Of a stretch of 64,000 nucleotides of DNA, positions 8,533-17,558 are shown in pieces. Numbering within the stretch: the stretch's first letter is position 1; every line of letters begins with the position of its first letter. The translations under genes were made by a program, and so were the position numbers. The stretch is from Nodosilinea sp. FACHB-141. Its GTDB lineage: Bacteria > Cyanobacteriota > Cyanobacteriia > Phormidesmidales > Phormidesmidaceae. The notes under the pieces were generated by a model, which was given only the letters and a program-made list of their open reading frames with translations, had not been told where the DNA came from and did not search any database. Location: the NCBI RefSeq assembly GCF_014696135.1, contig NZ_JACJPP010000018.1, forward strand, positions 186,001-250,000, written 5' to 3'.

Positions 8533-9438
8533 ATGGATAATAAGGCCTATATTTTAATTCCGGTGCACAACCGTAGGGCGACTACTCTAAGCTGTTTGCA
8601 GGATCTTGATCGCAACGGCGACCTGACACGCCATAGGGTAGTGGTGATCGACGACGGCTCTACCGACGGCACTGGGGCAGCCATTCAAGCCAGTTTCCCC
8701 ACCATAACCGTGCTAACAGGCGACGGTCACCTATGGTGGACGGGGGCAATTCGCCTGGGGATGGAGTATGCGATCGCCCAAGGAGCACAGTATTTAGTCT
8801 GGCTCAACGACGATTGCCGCTTGGCCCCCAACGCCCTGGATGGGTTTGTGCAGTTTTGCCATAACCATCCCAAAACTATTGTTGGTGCCCAAGGGTTTGA
8901 GCAGAATGACCGCGATCGCCTCTCCTTTGGCGGCAAACGCAAGACCTGGCAGGGCTACCGCTTTCTCACTCTGCCTCCCGATAAAACGGCACCCTGCGAC
9001 CTGCTCAGTGGCAACCTAGTCTGCATGCCCAGAGCCGTGGTCGATGCGATTGGCTATCCCGATGTGGCAGCGAGCCCCCACTACGGCGGTGACTCGCTGT
9101 ACCTGCTGCGCGCCCAAAACGCCGGATTTCGGCTGTTTGTCGATAGTCACTATCCAGTATTCAATCAGGCCGCCGAGGCACGGCTCTGCCCCGCCGACTG
9201 GCTAATGGCCCCCGGCGACCCTTGGCAGCTATTGCGGCTGGCCTTTAACCCTTACTCAGGGTTGAGCTGGCGGGTGTGGTGGCGGCTCAACTGGTTAGCC
9301 TACGGCCCCTGGGGTGTGGTGATGTTCCTCAAAAAATATCTCTCCGTTCTCCCTATTACCCTGCTGCGGCTACTGCCCGTTGCCACCCGCCAGCGACTCT
9401 TTCGGCCGGGACAAGTTTCCTCCAATCAGCCCATCTGA
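8533..9438 (+). CDS. Family 2 glycosyltransferase (rhamnosyltransferase-like)
   Basis: A GT-A glycosyltransferase of 301 residues. It begins ILIPVHNRRATTLSC, has VVVIDDGSTDGT near residue 38 and the metal-binding WLNDDCRLAP near 90, followed by GGDSLYLLRAQNAG on the acceptor side. The arrangement resembles GT2 enzymes that add rhamnose or similar deoxy sugars. The track reading frame opens at 8464, inside the previous gene, but ATG at 8533 starts the domain and lies 7 bp after the previous stop. A hydrophobic stretch near residues 255-290 may be a membrane-association segment. Confidence 0.83.
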   Translation: MDNKAYILIPVHNRRATTLSCLQDLDRNGDLTRHRVVVIDDGSTDGTGAAIQASFPTITVLTGDGHLWWTGAIRLGMEYAIAQGAQYLVWLNDDCRLAPNALDGFVQFCHNHPKTIVGAQGFEQNDRDRLSFGGKRKTWQGYRFLTLPPDKTAPCDLLSGNLVCMPRAVVDAIGYPDVAASPHYGGDSLYLLRAQNAGFRLFVDSHYPVFNQAAEARLCPADWLMAPGDPWQLLRLAFNPYSGLSWRVWWRLNWLAYGPWGVVMFLKKYLSVLPITLLRLLPVATRQRLFRPGQVSSNQPI

Positions 9439-9448
9439 GGGACGAGCA

Positions 9449-10369
9449 ATGGTTAATTCACCAACCCTGAGTGTTGTCATCACCTGCTACTGCGAAGGCG
9501 ACCTACTGCTGGAGGCGGTGGAGAGCGTGCGTCAGCAGACTCAGCCGCCTCTGGAGATCGTGATTGTCAATGACGCTTCGCCGAGCGATCGCACCAACCA
9601 GATCTGTCGCCAGCTAGAGACTGAGCCCGATATTACCCTGGTTTGGCAGACCGTCAACGGCGGCCCCTCAGTGGCACGCAACGCTGGATTCGCCGCCGCC
9701 CAAGGAGAGGTGTTGGTGCCCCTTGATGCCGATGACCTGCTGCCCCCCGACGCTCTAAGTCACATTCAGCAGGCGTTTTTGGATTATCCCAATGCCGGGT
9801 TTATCTACGGCAGCTACCTGTGTCAGCGACACCCTGGCGACACCCGCGTGGTCAAAGCAGCACCGATTTCGCTGAACTCTCTGCTACGGGCCAGACGATT
9901 TTCGCTCAGCACCAACTGGACGCTGATTGGCACTGCTCCGCTACGCAAGTCGCTGTGGGAGGCGGTGGGTCACAGCGACCCAGATCTGGGTGCCGAAGAC
10001 CTGCACGACCTAGAGTTTTGGGTACGAGCCATGGCCTTACCCTGTGGTTATTACAGCACCCCAGAGGTGATTTACATCTGGCGTAAATACTTAGGCAGCA
10101 ACAGCCGCAAGGTCAACCCCATGTCGTGGTATCGCGTTGCTCAAAAGCACTTTGAGGTCTATCGCCAAAACGGGTTGGAATACCGAGCTCATGAACTGCT
10201 GCTGTTAGGCAGTAAGTGGAGTAATCAAGCGAAGGAAATTCGTCACCATCGTCGTGCTTTGCTAACCTGTGTTGCTCGCGGCAATTTTCAGCTCTCGTCG
10301 CTGATGGCTTTGGCAATACCCGCTGCTTTATTTCAGCCCATGGCTCAGCTGGCAAAACGATTTCGTTAA
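9449..10369 (+). CDS. Family 2 glycosyltransferase
   Basis: A 306-residue GT-A glycosyltransferase. SVVITCYCEGDLLLEAVESV opens the Rossmann domain, VIVNDASPSD follows, and VPLDADDLLPPDA carries the metal-binding DXD. The ED segment GAEDLHDLEFWVRA is the expected catalytic-base region. I use ATG at 9449, preceded by GAGGGACGAGCA, rather than the open frame from 9380, which overlaps the previous gene by 59 bp. It is the last gene of the first polysaccharide block. The frame after its stop stays open for almost 50 codons (see next entry). Confidence 0.83.
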   Translation: MVNSPTLSVVITCYCEGDLLLEAVESVRQQTQPPLEIVIVNDASPSDRTNQICRQLETEPDITLVWQTVNGGPSVARNAGFAAAQGEVLVPLDADDLLPPDALSHIQQAFLDYPNAGFIYGSYLCQRHPGDTRVVKAAPISLNSLLRARRFSLSTNWTLIGTAPLRKSLWEAVGHSDPDLGAEDLHDLEFWVRAMALPCGYYSTPEVIYIWRKYLGSNSRKVNPMSWYRVAQKHFEVYRQNGLEYRAHELLLLGSKWSNQAKEIRHHRRALLTCVARGNFQLSSLMALAIPAALFQPMAQLAKRFR

Positions 10370-10516
10370 TACCAAATCCGTGAAATAGCGCTACAGACTG
10401 TGGGTCCTCTGCAAGGCTCAGAGTGGGACGGACAGAGAGTCTATGTCCCTAAAGTGGCGGTGCCTGTCAATGTGCAGAGCAATGTGTATACCCCCGCCGA
10501 ACGCCTGCGGCAGTAG
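10370..10516 (+). other. Protein-like remnant in the intergenic region
   Basis: Directly after the stop of the glycosyltransferase the same frame stays open for 48 codons up to TAG at 10514-10516. Its translation (ending NVYTPAERLRQ, with SEWDGQRVYVPKVA before it) has the composition of a real globular protein, not of random DNA. There is no start codon with a ribosome binding site. It may be a remnant of a deleted gene. I recognise no family. The rest of the gap, to 10701, shows only the leader of the following gene. Confidence 0.25.
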
Positions 10517-10701
10517 TAACTGTCTAGGAAAGGGAACCTGTGGGCCAGAGACGGTGTCTATCTAGCCTGGCTTGGTCAGGGCGCAAGCGCTGGTTTTTGA
10601 AAGCTGTCTCGCCTGTTTCTGGCCGTGCTACCCTGGCCGAGAACCCGCTGCTAGGGCTAGCTCTAGTACGGCTTTCCCCTTTTCCTGGAGATGTCATTGT
10701 T

Positions 10702-11190
10702 ATGAAACATCCATCAGCCCTTGGGGTTTCCTTGTTGATCTTAGTGGCGGTTACCGCAGCGGTGGGGCCTTCCTCGGCTAACGGTAATCAGTCGTTTGGG
10801 GTCTCCCATCAAGCTCTCAGCGCCATCTTGTCTAGGGCCAGCGCAAAGGATGTTATGGATTCATACCAACGACAAACCAACACGATTAGTCTAGATCGCG
10901 CCAATTTAGATGAGCCCCATCTGCTTTCGGTGAGCATACCGACGGGTTCGTCCCTCCAAGGTTATATCGAAATTGACGGTCACACTCGGGTACCTCTAGG
11001 TGCCAATTCAGAATTTATCGACGTCAGCCCCTATCTGAGCGAGGCGATTACCCGTGTCACCATTGTGGGCAGCTACTCGCCTCCCTCAGCCTCAGTGGCG
11101 ATCGCCTTCAATGGCCCCAATACAGTGGTGCAGCAGCAGACTGGCGGCACTGGCCGTATCAACTACCAGCTAAATTTGCTGGTGCAGTAA
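10702..11190 (+). CDS. Small exported protein of unknown function
   Basis: A 162-residue protein. ATG at 10702 is chosen because it starts a typical signal peptide: MKHPS, then a hydrophobic core of about 16 residues, then a likely cleavage near SSANG. CTGGAG lies upstream as a ribosome binding site. The frame is open from 10540 but that part is not protein-like. The mature part is Ser/Thr/Asn-rich with alternating beta-type patterns (IEIDGHTRVPLG, TRVTIVGSY, VAIAFNGP) and no Cys, suggesting a small periplasmic or secreted beta protein. I recognise no family. Confidence 0.6.
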   Translation: MKHPSALGVSLLILVAVTAAVGPSSANGNQSFGVSHQALSAILSRASAKDVMDSYQRQTNTISLDRANLDEPHLLSVSIPTGSSLQGYIEIDGHTRVPLGANSEFIDVSPYLSEAITRVTIVGSYSPPSASVAIAFNGPNTVVQQQTGGTGRINYQLNLLVQ

Positions 11191-11229
11191 GTGCGGTCAA
11201 TATTGTGGGACGGCTGGTCTGGTAGAACT

Positions 11230-13542
11230 CTACTCCAGCGCGGCGGTAGGATGCTGTCGCGTCGCTAGGTAGGCTCGGTAGCCTTGGTGCGGGCTCCAGG
11301 TGATGGCGCCGTCGCGCTCGGTGCAGAAAACTTGAATGCCGCGATCGCGTAACAGCTGCTCAGTGGTCTCGTCAATGCGGGGGGCAGAGGCGATCGCCAC
11401 CTGCGCCCCAATGGCAGCAATCACCTCTGCCGTTAGGGCTTCCCCATGCCACCACAGCACCTCGCTTTGCAGCCCTGGGTGCGCCGCCACCCAAGGCATT
11501 TGCTGCTCGGTGGATAGCTTGGGCAACAACAGCCAGTTTTGCCGATTCAGCAGATCTAACCGCAGCCCTCGAGCACCATCCTGCAAATACTGCACTCGCT
11601 GACGGCTTACTGGCTGCATCTGGCCTGCGATCAGCGGATGAAACTGGTTAACTGCAGGAGCCTCTGCCAAAGCTGAACTGGCTCCATAGAAATTGCGAAT
11701 TGGGGTTTTGTCGGCAATGGTGCGCCAGTTGTCGCTGTCACTATCGTCGCCGTGAATGGCGCTGGTGAGCTGGTTGATGCCCGCCTGTCGCAGAAAGGGC
11801 AGCACGGTGTAGAAGGCGGTGTCGTCAGTGCCGCTGTTGATCATCAATGGGGAACGCCCATCCTGCACCACCATTACCGCGTCATTGCCCGCCGCTAGCA
11901 CCGTCACTTGAGAAAGCGTTGCCCCTCGGTAGAGCAGCGGCCCCAGGGCCACCACCACAATCAGCAGGGCGACCAGTCCCCGCCGCCGCACCGCACCCCA
12001 ACCCCAAATCCAGAAGAGCCCATAGAGGCCAACCATCTGCACCAGCGAAATGTGGCCTGTCGCCAGAGCACTGCCGGGTAGACCCACCTCCCACTTCACC
12101 AGGGCAATGAGAATTTGGGTCGGTAGCCACAGGGGCCAGGCTAGCAGGCTCCCCAGCCAAGGCCAGGCCGCTGCCGCTAGCCCGCTGGCCATACCGCCCA
12201 AGCTGATGACCATCACCAGGGGCGTGGTCACGATATTCAACAAAATGCTGTAGGTGGTGAGGGTGTTGAAATAGAACAACGAGAGGGGGATGGTCCACAG
12301 GTAGGCGGCTAGGGGCACCGCTGCCACTGCTGCCAGCGTGGTCGGCAGCCACTCCAGCTTTTCTGTAATTGGCGTCACCGCCACCATCAGCCCCAAGGTG
12401 GCCATGACGCTGAGCTGAAAGCCAATGTCGTCGATCCATGTTGGGTTAAACAGCAGCAGCAGGGTGACCGCCAACAGCAGACAGCCCAGAGGTTTGATGC
12501 TGCGCTCTAGGGCAAGGCCCGCTAGCACCCCAGCCCCCATAACCGCCGCCCGCATGACGCTGGGCTGTACGCCGGTCAACAGCACAAACACCACCAGCGC
12601 TGTTCCCCCAGCAATTACCTTGGTCGTCACCGGGTAGGGCAGCCGGGAGGCGATCGCTCGATGTCCCACAATCGCCAGCACCACCCCCAAGATTAGCGAC
12701 ACCTGAAACCCGCTGGCCGCTAGAACATGCGCCATGCCAGCTTGCATAAAAGCATCTTGAATGTCGTAGGGCACATTCACCGCCTGGCGGCCCAAGGCCA
12801 TAGCGCTGACTAAAGGCCCGACCGGACTGCCCAGCCGGTCGGCTTGGGCGCGGGCGATGCGCTGCCGCAGTCGCCACAGAGCCCATCGGGGCGGCGACTG
12901 ACCCTGGTCAGGCAGAATGCGATCGCCCGCAAACCCGGCAAAACAGCGCTGGCTGACTAGATACTGTCGAAAGTTAAACGCGTTGGGGTTTTTAGGCAGG
13001 GCCGGTTCGTAGAGATTGCCCTGTATCTGCACCCGCTGCCCTGGAAACAAGCCTTCACTTCGCTCCACCGGCACGGTGACGTAGAGCTTGCCTCGAACCA
13101 GGCTGGGAATACCAAGGGGATTGTTTTCGGCATCCAACCGACGCACTTGGTTGGTGGCCAGCCAAAACTGCCCTCGACCACTGCGGGTCACGCGAGGAAG
13201 GGTTTGCACCTCGCCCCAGACGATCTGCTGTGCTCCAGCCGCCTCGCCCTGACTCAGCAGGGAACTGATATCGAGAGAGCCAGGGACTGGGTAGCGTAGG
13301 CCGTAGTTGAGGGTAGCTAGAAGGGCGATCGCTCCCGCCCCCAGCCACATAGCCGCCGTCGGCCCTCGCCGCCAGCGACGGGGCAGCACCAGTGCCGCCA
13401 AACTCGCTGCCGCGATCGCCCCGATACCGGCAACAGCCACCCCAACCCAAAGGTTCAATCCTAAATGACGCACCCAAAGACTGACCCAGAGTAGGCCAAC
13501 GCAGTATGCGCTAGCCCACAGCAACCCCGCAATTCCGCCCAT
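11230..13542 (-). CDS. comEC: ComEC/Rec2-family DNA uptake channel
   Basis: A 770-residue polytopic inner-membrane protein of the competence family, which passes single-stranded DNA into the cytoplasm during natural transformation. The N-terminal part has membrane segments, then the DUF4131/OB-like periplasmic domain (about 110-215, with LPKNPNAFNFRQYLVSQ). The ComEC channel core follows at about 240-520, including the signature ALGRQAVNVP and MAHVLAASGFQVSLI. The C-terminal region (about 560-770) aligns in position with the metallo-beta-lactamase-like domain, but the HXHXDH motif is not there: the place reads AIHGDDSDSDN. Nuclease activity of that domain is therefore doubtful. It stands alone, on the strand opposite its neighbours. 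Confidence 0.88.
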   Translation of the reverse strand: MGGIAGLLWASAYCVGLLWVSLWVRHLGLNLWVGVAVAGIGAIAAASLAALVLPRRWRRGPTAAMWLGAGAIALLATLNYGLRYPVPGSLDISSLLSQGEAAGAQQIVWGEVQTLPRVTRSGRGQFWLATNQVRRLDAENNPLGIPSLVRGKLYVTVPVERSEGLFPGQRVQIQGNLYEPALPKNPNAFNFRQYLVSQRCFAGFAGDRILPDQGQSPPRWALWRLRQRIARAQADRLGSPVGPLVSAMALGRQAVNVPYDIQDAFMQAGMAHVLAASGFQVSLILGVVLAIVGHRAIASRLPYPVTTKVIAGGTALVVFVLLTGVQPSVMRAAVMGAGVLAGLALERSIKPLGCLLLAVTLLLLFNPTWIDDIGFQLSVMATLGLMVAVTPITEKLEWLPTTLAAVAAVPLAAYLWTIPLSLFYFNTLTTYSILLNIVTTPLVMVISLGGMASGLAAAAWPWLGSLLAWPLWLPTQILIALVKWEVGLPGSALATGHISLVQMVGLYGLFWIWGWGAVRRRGLVALLIVVVALGPLLYRGATLSQVTVLAAGNDAVMVVQDGRSPLMINSGTDDTAFYTVLPFLRQAGINQLTSAIHGDDSDSDNWRTIADKTPIRNFYGASSALAEAPAVNQFHPLIAGQMQPVSRQRVQYLQDGARGLRLDLLNRQNWLLLPKLSTEQQMPWVAAHPGLQSEVLWWHGEALTAEVIAAIGAQVAIASAPRIDETTEQLLRDRGIQVFCTERDGAITWSPHQGYRAYLATRQHPTAALE

Positions 13543-13680
13543 AGAAATTTCTCTGCACTCTGCACCTGGCTATTACCTTTAGAAATCCCGAACCCCAACT
13601 CTGACTCACAGCTCCACAAGCACTGCCACCGGCTAAATCTGGCTTTGCTCTTGAGCCATAGGAAGTCCCGTAGTTTGCTT

Positions 13681-13713
13681 TTCTCAATTTTTAGTTGCCA
13701 ACTTTTGAGAAAT
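13681..13713. repeat. Short inverted repeat upstream of the SPOR gene
   Basis: Arms of about 7 bp (TTCTCAA and TTGAGAA) flank a loop of roughly 17 bases in the 211-bp divergent region between comEC and the SPOR gene. It may be an operator or simply a leader hairpin. Nothing else in this region stands out. Confidence 0.3.
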
Positions 13714-13753
13714 CAGTAGTATTAATCAGTGCTACGTCGCTACATCCAGGGAG

Positions 13754-15184
13754 ATGAGAACCATGACGCAATTGCCCTCTGGTCTATCCACCAGACCCGA
13801 GACTTTTGCCCCCGCCAGCGAGTCGAACCTTCGCCTGCAGCGGGCGGTAGAAAGTCTCAACCTCAACCTGGATGACGAGTTGCACCGCTACCGACAAGCG
13901 CGATCGGGTCAGGTTACTCCCACCCCGGCTCGCCTACAGCTGCGGACTCAGCGCAAGCCCATCGACCTGATCACTGTCAAATCCACAGCGGCGGCAGCAA
14001 CGGCGGCAGCCGCCGCTCCACCCCCACCCCCCAACGCCCGTCTGCAAGAGATTTTGGGGCAGTCATCAACACCTAGCGTGCAGGCGTACCCGCCGCAGGC
14101 CACTGTCAACCAAGTGCGCATGAGCCACGGCGGCACCCTAACCACCTATCGCCCGTCCCCAGAAGACTATCTAGAAAGTACTGAAGCGCTGTTGGGCAGC
14201 CTGCCCAACGCCGGCCAACAGCACCGCGAACCAGCATACGTGCCCTCTTTTGGGCGCCAGCTAGCCACCCCGCTAGGAGTCGGTGCTCTGCTGCTACTGC
14301 TAGTAACCAGCGCTGGGTTTGGCTACCTGGTCACGTCACCTCAGGCCATACAGCACCTGACTGACAATGCCATCACCCGCCGCCTTAAGGGCGACCCCAT
14401 CCCAGCGGATAGTAATGCCGACTCCGTAGCCTTAGACGGCCTAGAAAGTCAGGCCGAATCAGGCTTCAAGCCCCTCGGTCCAGATCTGTCAGAAAAAGAG
14501 TTTGCCTCCCTCGATCTGAACAACATCAGTACCCTACCCTCCGCCGATTCGCCCAAGTCACCCGCCGCTGCAGCCGCGTCAGGAACTACTTCACCCACGA
14601 TGGTCGGGGGGCAGCCCTTGCCTATCAGCGGCCAGCGCCCTGGTGAGCCAAGAACCACAGGCCCTCGCCCTGGCGTGCTTACCCCTGCGGGGGGTAGTGG
14701 TGGGGTGCTGCGAGCCGAAATTGTGACCGCTCCTAGAGCCGCAGTCAGCGCTCCTAGAGCCGCAGTCAGCCCTAGGTCGGTCGCAACCGCTGCCCCGGCG
14801 CGATCGGCCCCGGCCCCAACCACCGCGCCTGCTGCTGCTCGGGTAGCACCCCCTGCCGCCAGTGCTCAGCCACCACGGCCCCTAGCCGCAAACCGAGCCC
14901 CAGCAGCGCCCCCGGCCCCGATAGCCCCGCCTGCTGTAGCACCGCCGGCCCCCATTACCCAGGCTCCACCCCAGGCGGCAGCTCCTAGCTACTACGTGGT
15001 GACCGACTACAACGGCGCCCAGTCGCTAGAGTCAGCCCGCAGTGCGGTGGGTGATGCCTACGTACGCAATTTCTCCAACGGCACCCGCATTCAGATGGGT
15101 GCATTTTCTCAGCCGTCATCGGCCCAAAATCTCGTAAATGAGCTCCAGGGGCAGGGGATTCCGGCCCAGGTAATTTCGCCTTAG
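13754..15184 (+). CDS. SPOR-domain membrane protein with Ala/Pro-rich linker
   Basis: A 476-residue single-pass protein. The cytoplasmic part (1-170) contains a poly-Ala/Pro tract at 79-93. One membrane helix lies at about 174-193 (TPLGVGALLLLLVTSAGFGY). A long Ala/Pro/Thr-rich linker follows (about 265-405), then a C-terminal SPOR domain (about 412-476, YYVVTDYNG to QVISP). SPOR domains bind denuded glycan strands of septal peptidoglycan, so a cell-division or cell-wall role is likely. The linker carries a perfect 21-bp tandem duplication (14729-14770) that encodes APRAAVS twice. ATG at 13754 or 13763 can start it; GGGAG lies upstream. Confidence 0.8.
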   Translation: MRTMTQLPSGLSTRPETFAPASESNLRLQRAVESLNLNLDDELHRYRQARSGQVTPTPARLQLRTQRKPIDLITVKSTAAAATAAAAAPPPPPNARLQEILGQSSTPSVQAYPPQATVNQVRMSHGGTLTTYRPSPEDYLESTEALLGSLPNAGQQHREPAYVPSFGRQLATPLGVGALLLLLVTSAGFGYLVTSPQAIQHLTDNAITRRLKGDPIPADSNADSVALDGLESQAESGFKPLGPDLSEKEFASLDLNNISTLPSADSPKSPAAAAASGTTSPTMVGGQPLPISGQRPGEPRTTGPRPGVLTPAGGSGGVLRAEIVTAPRAAVSAPRAAVSPRSVATAAPARSAPAPTTAPAAARVAPPAASAQPPRPLAANRAPAAPPAPIAPPAVAPPAPITQAPPQAAAPSYYVVTDYNGAQSLESARSAVGDAYVRNFSNGTRIQMGAFSQPSSAQNLVNELQGQGIPAQVISP

Positions 15185-15194
15185 GGGGTTAGAG

Positions 15195-15324
15195 GAGATA
15201 AGGGGGATGGGGAGGTGAGGGGGATGAGGAAGTAGGCGGATTATAAAATTTTAGAGTTTAGGGACGTTTAAAGTCTTTGCCGCTGTCCTTCTAACCTGCC
15301 TCACCTCCCCATCTTCCTTATCTC
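15195..15324. repeat. Long inverted repeat between SPOR gene and pspA
   Basis: Two 26-bp arms (15195-15220 and 15299-15324) match at 24 of 26 positions when one is reverse-complemented. They are separated by about 78 bases. The purine-rich arm lies 10 bp after the SPOR stop. It could fold as a transcript terminator for the SPOR gene or be a non-autonomous palindromic repeat; there is no T run. Confidence 0.55.
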
Positions 15325-15381
15325 ACCACCCTTCTACCCGCCTGTTATGCTGAAGCAAATCACCGTTGTGGGAGAGACTCG

Positions 15382-16077
15382 ATGGGGTTGTTTGATCGGG
15401 TATGGCGAGTTCTGCGGGCTAATCTAGGTAGCGCCGTCAACCAAGCCGAAGACCCCGAAAAGGTGTTGGAACAGGCGATGGCCGATATGCAGGCCAATCT
15501 GATTCAGCTGCGCCAGGCGGTAGCCCAGGCGATCGCCACCCAAAAGCGCACCGAGCGCCAGAGTTCCCAAGCCAAATCGACCGCTCAGGAGTGGTACAAC
15601 CGCGCCGAGCTAGCCATTCAAAAGGGTGAAGAAGACTTAGCCCGCCAGGCCCTCACCCGTCGCCAAACCTACCTGCAATCGGCCCAGGCTATGGACGCCC
15701 AGCTCAACCAGCAGCGCGACGTGGTCAACGGTCTCAAGGACAACATGCGGCGGCTAGAGGCCAAAATCTCTGACGCCCGCACGAAGAAAGACCTGTATAT
15801 CGCTCGCGCCCGCTCTGCCGAAGCTTCCCAGCGCATTCAAGACATGCTGGGGCAGACGGGCACGGGTGGCTCGATCGCTGCCTTTGAGCGGATGGAGGAG
15901 CGGGTGATGGAGCTAGAAGCTAAGTCTGAAGCCCTCGAAGAACTCAGCGGCGACCCCCTAGAACGCCAGTTTGCTGCCCTTGAAGGTGGGTCGACCACAG
16001 TGGATAACGAGCTAGCGGCGATGAAAAACCGTTTGGCAGGCCAGGGGGGCACCCCAGGTTTACCGCCAGCACCTTAG
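15382..16077 (+). CDS. PspA/IM30 (Vipp1) family membrane-remodelling protein
   Basis: A 231-residue, nearly all-helical protein of the ESCRT-III-like PspA/Vipp1 family. It starts MGLFDRVWRVLRANLGSAV, the amphipathic helix that binds membranes, followed by EDPEKVLEQAMADMQANL and long Ala/Gln/Arg-rich coiled coil to about residue 195. It ends in a Gly/Pro-rich tail (GGTPGLPPAP) rather than a clear Vipp1 helix 7. Cyanobacteria usually have both PspA and Vipp1; the short tail favours PspA, but I cannot settle which paralogue this is. It supports membrane integrity under stress. Single gene, with an inverted repeat upstream. Confidence 0.85.
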   Translation: MGLFDRVWRVLRANLGSAVNQAEDPEKVLEQAMADMQANLIQLRQAVAQAIATQKRTERQSSQAKSTAQEWYNRAELAIQKGEEDLARQALTRRQTYLQSAQAMDAQLNQQRDVVNGLKDNMRRLEAKISDARTKKDLYIARARSAEASQRIQDMLGQTGTGGSIAAFERMEERVMELEAKSEALEELSGDPLERQFAALEGGSTTVDNELAAMKNRLAGQGGTPGLPPAP

Positions 16078-16275
16078 ACCATGCTGGTCAGGCATCACAG
16101 CTCAAAATCTTAGGGATTGACCTGAACTGAGAAAGCACTTCTTCGGCTTCTGCTCTCTACGAATTTTGTTCATCCAGCAGACGGTCAGCAATTACGGCTG
16201 GCTGAATGTTCTTCAAAACACTGTTTGCGCTTTGGACTGTCTCTACAATGCGGCCCAAGGCGCTTTTTTACCCCC

Positions 16276-17444
16276 ATGTCTACCACCACCGAACCCTCCC
16301 TTGTTCACGAAGGCAGCGTCAACGAGGACTATCCCCTCGAACCGGTTCCCCAGGCAGCTCGCCGGTCATTTGTTTCTCTGGCGGCCATTTTAGTAGGCTT
16401 TACGCTGTACTCTGGCACTCTGTTTGCCGGCGGGTTGATTGGTCCTTCATTTCGATTTTGGCCCGACCCGGTGCTGAGTCGATTTTATTTTGGGTTTCAC
16501 GCAAATTGGCTGGTACGCCTGGAGATCGGCGCTCATGGCGCAGTTGTTCAACAGCCTGGCCGGGGTATCAGAGTCTTGGAACTGGCTAATCATCTTGTTT
16601 TTTACCTACGCCTTTTGCTCCACGGCCTATTTTGGCTATACGGCGATGGACTGGCTGAGCCGGGTGGCGGTGCCGGCTATGGTGCTGCTAATGGCCATGA
16701 GTCTGTCGGTGGCTTCGCGGGATGTCGGTGGCTTTGCGGGCTTGCAGGATCTGGCGATCGCAGATCCCCTAACCCCTAGGGGCGGCCATCACCATCATTG
16801 TCGGCACGTTTGTCTCCGGAGGCACCCAGGCCACCAACTGGAGTCGATTTTCTAAAAATGGGAAGGTCGGCTTTGTGGCCACGCTGATCGCGTTCTTTTT
16901 GGGCAATGGTCTGCTGATTTTTTCGGGAGCGTTTTGTGCCAAGGTCTACGGCGAGCCCGACATCGTCAAAGTGATGGCCCAGCAAGGATTGGTGGTAGGC
17001 GGTCTGATTCTCTTTTTGCTGAATATGTGGACCACCCAGGACAATACTATTTACGCCTTCTCCATCGCCGGGTCGAATATGTTTCGCTCCAGCCGCCGCA
17101 CTCTGTTTGTGTTGGGAGGCGCAACGCTCGCGCTGTTCATGGCTTGGGGCGGCATTTACGAAGGGCTGGTACAGTATCTAATCTTGTTGGGCACATTCAT
17201 TCCGCCTATCGGCGGCATCATTATGGCCGACTACTGGGTCAACCGTCGAGGCCAGTTTCCATCGCTAGATGAACGTCAGTCCGCGTTTAACTGGGCGGGG
17301 GTGATTGCCTACCTAGGGTCTTCTGCGATCGCCCACCTTACCGGCCAAATTGGCTGGGGCATTGTTCCTATTAATGGCGTTGTGTCAGCCCTGGCAATCT
17401 ACGTTGTGCTGAGTCGGGTGCTGCCGTCATTGCGATCTGCATAA
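16276..17444 (+). pseudogene. Broken cytosine permease-type (NCS1/CodB) transporter
   Basis: Three reading frames together spell a CodB-like nucleobase:cation symporter. Frame 1 (ATG 16276 to about 16470) gives the N-terminus with PVPQAARRSF and FAGGLIGPSF. Frame 2 (about 16478-16777) continues with LGFTQIGWYAW and TAMDWLSRVAVPAM. Frame 3 (about 16785-17444) gives GTFVSGGTQATNW through NMWTTQDNTIYAF and PPIGGIIMADYWVNRRG. At the first junction about 45 residues expected from CodB are missing, so this is a real internal deletion plus frameshift. The second junction, in a run of C and G near 16780, is a simple frameshift. The transporter cannot be functional as read. Confidence 0.8.
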
Positions 17445-17558
17445 GCAATTGTCGCGGAAGTGTCTACGGTCATAGGGCTGTTCCTCTGGATAGAGATATT
17501 AGACGCAGCCAAGTGACTATGCTGGGAGCTTAGCATTGTCGTCACGGTAACAATTGCG

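Noticed and set aside
16206-16589. 127-codon frame within the permease pseudogene
   Set aside because: Out of frame with the recognisable CodB pieces and without any protein pattern.
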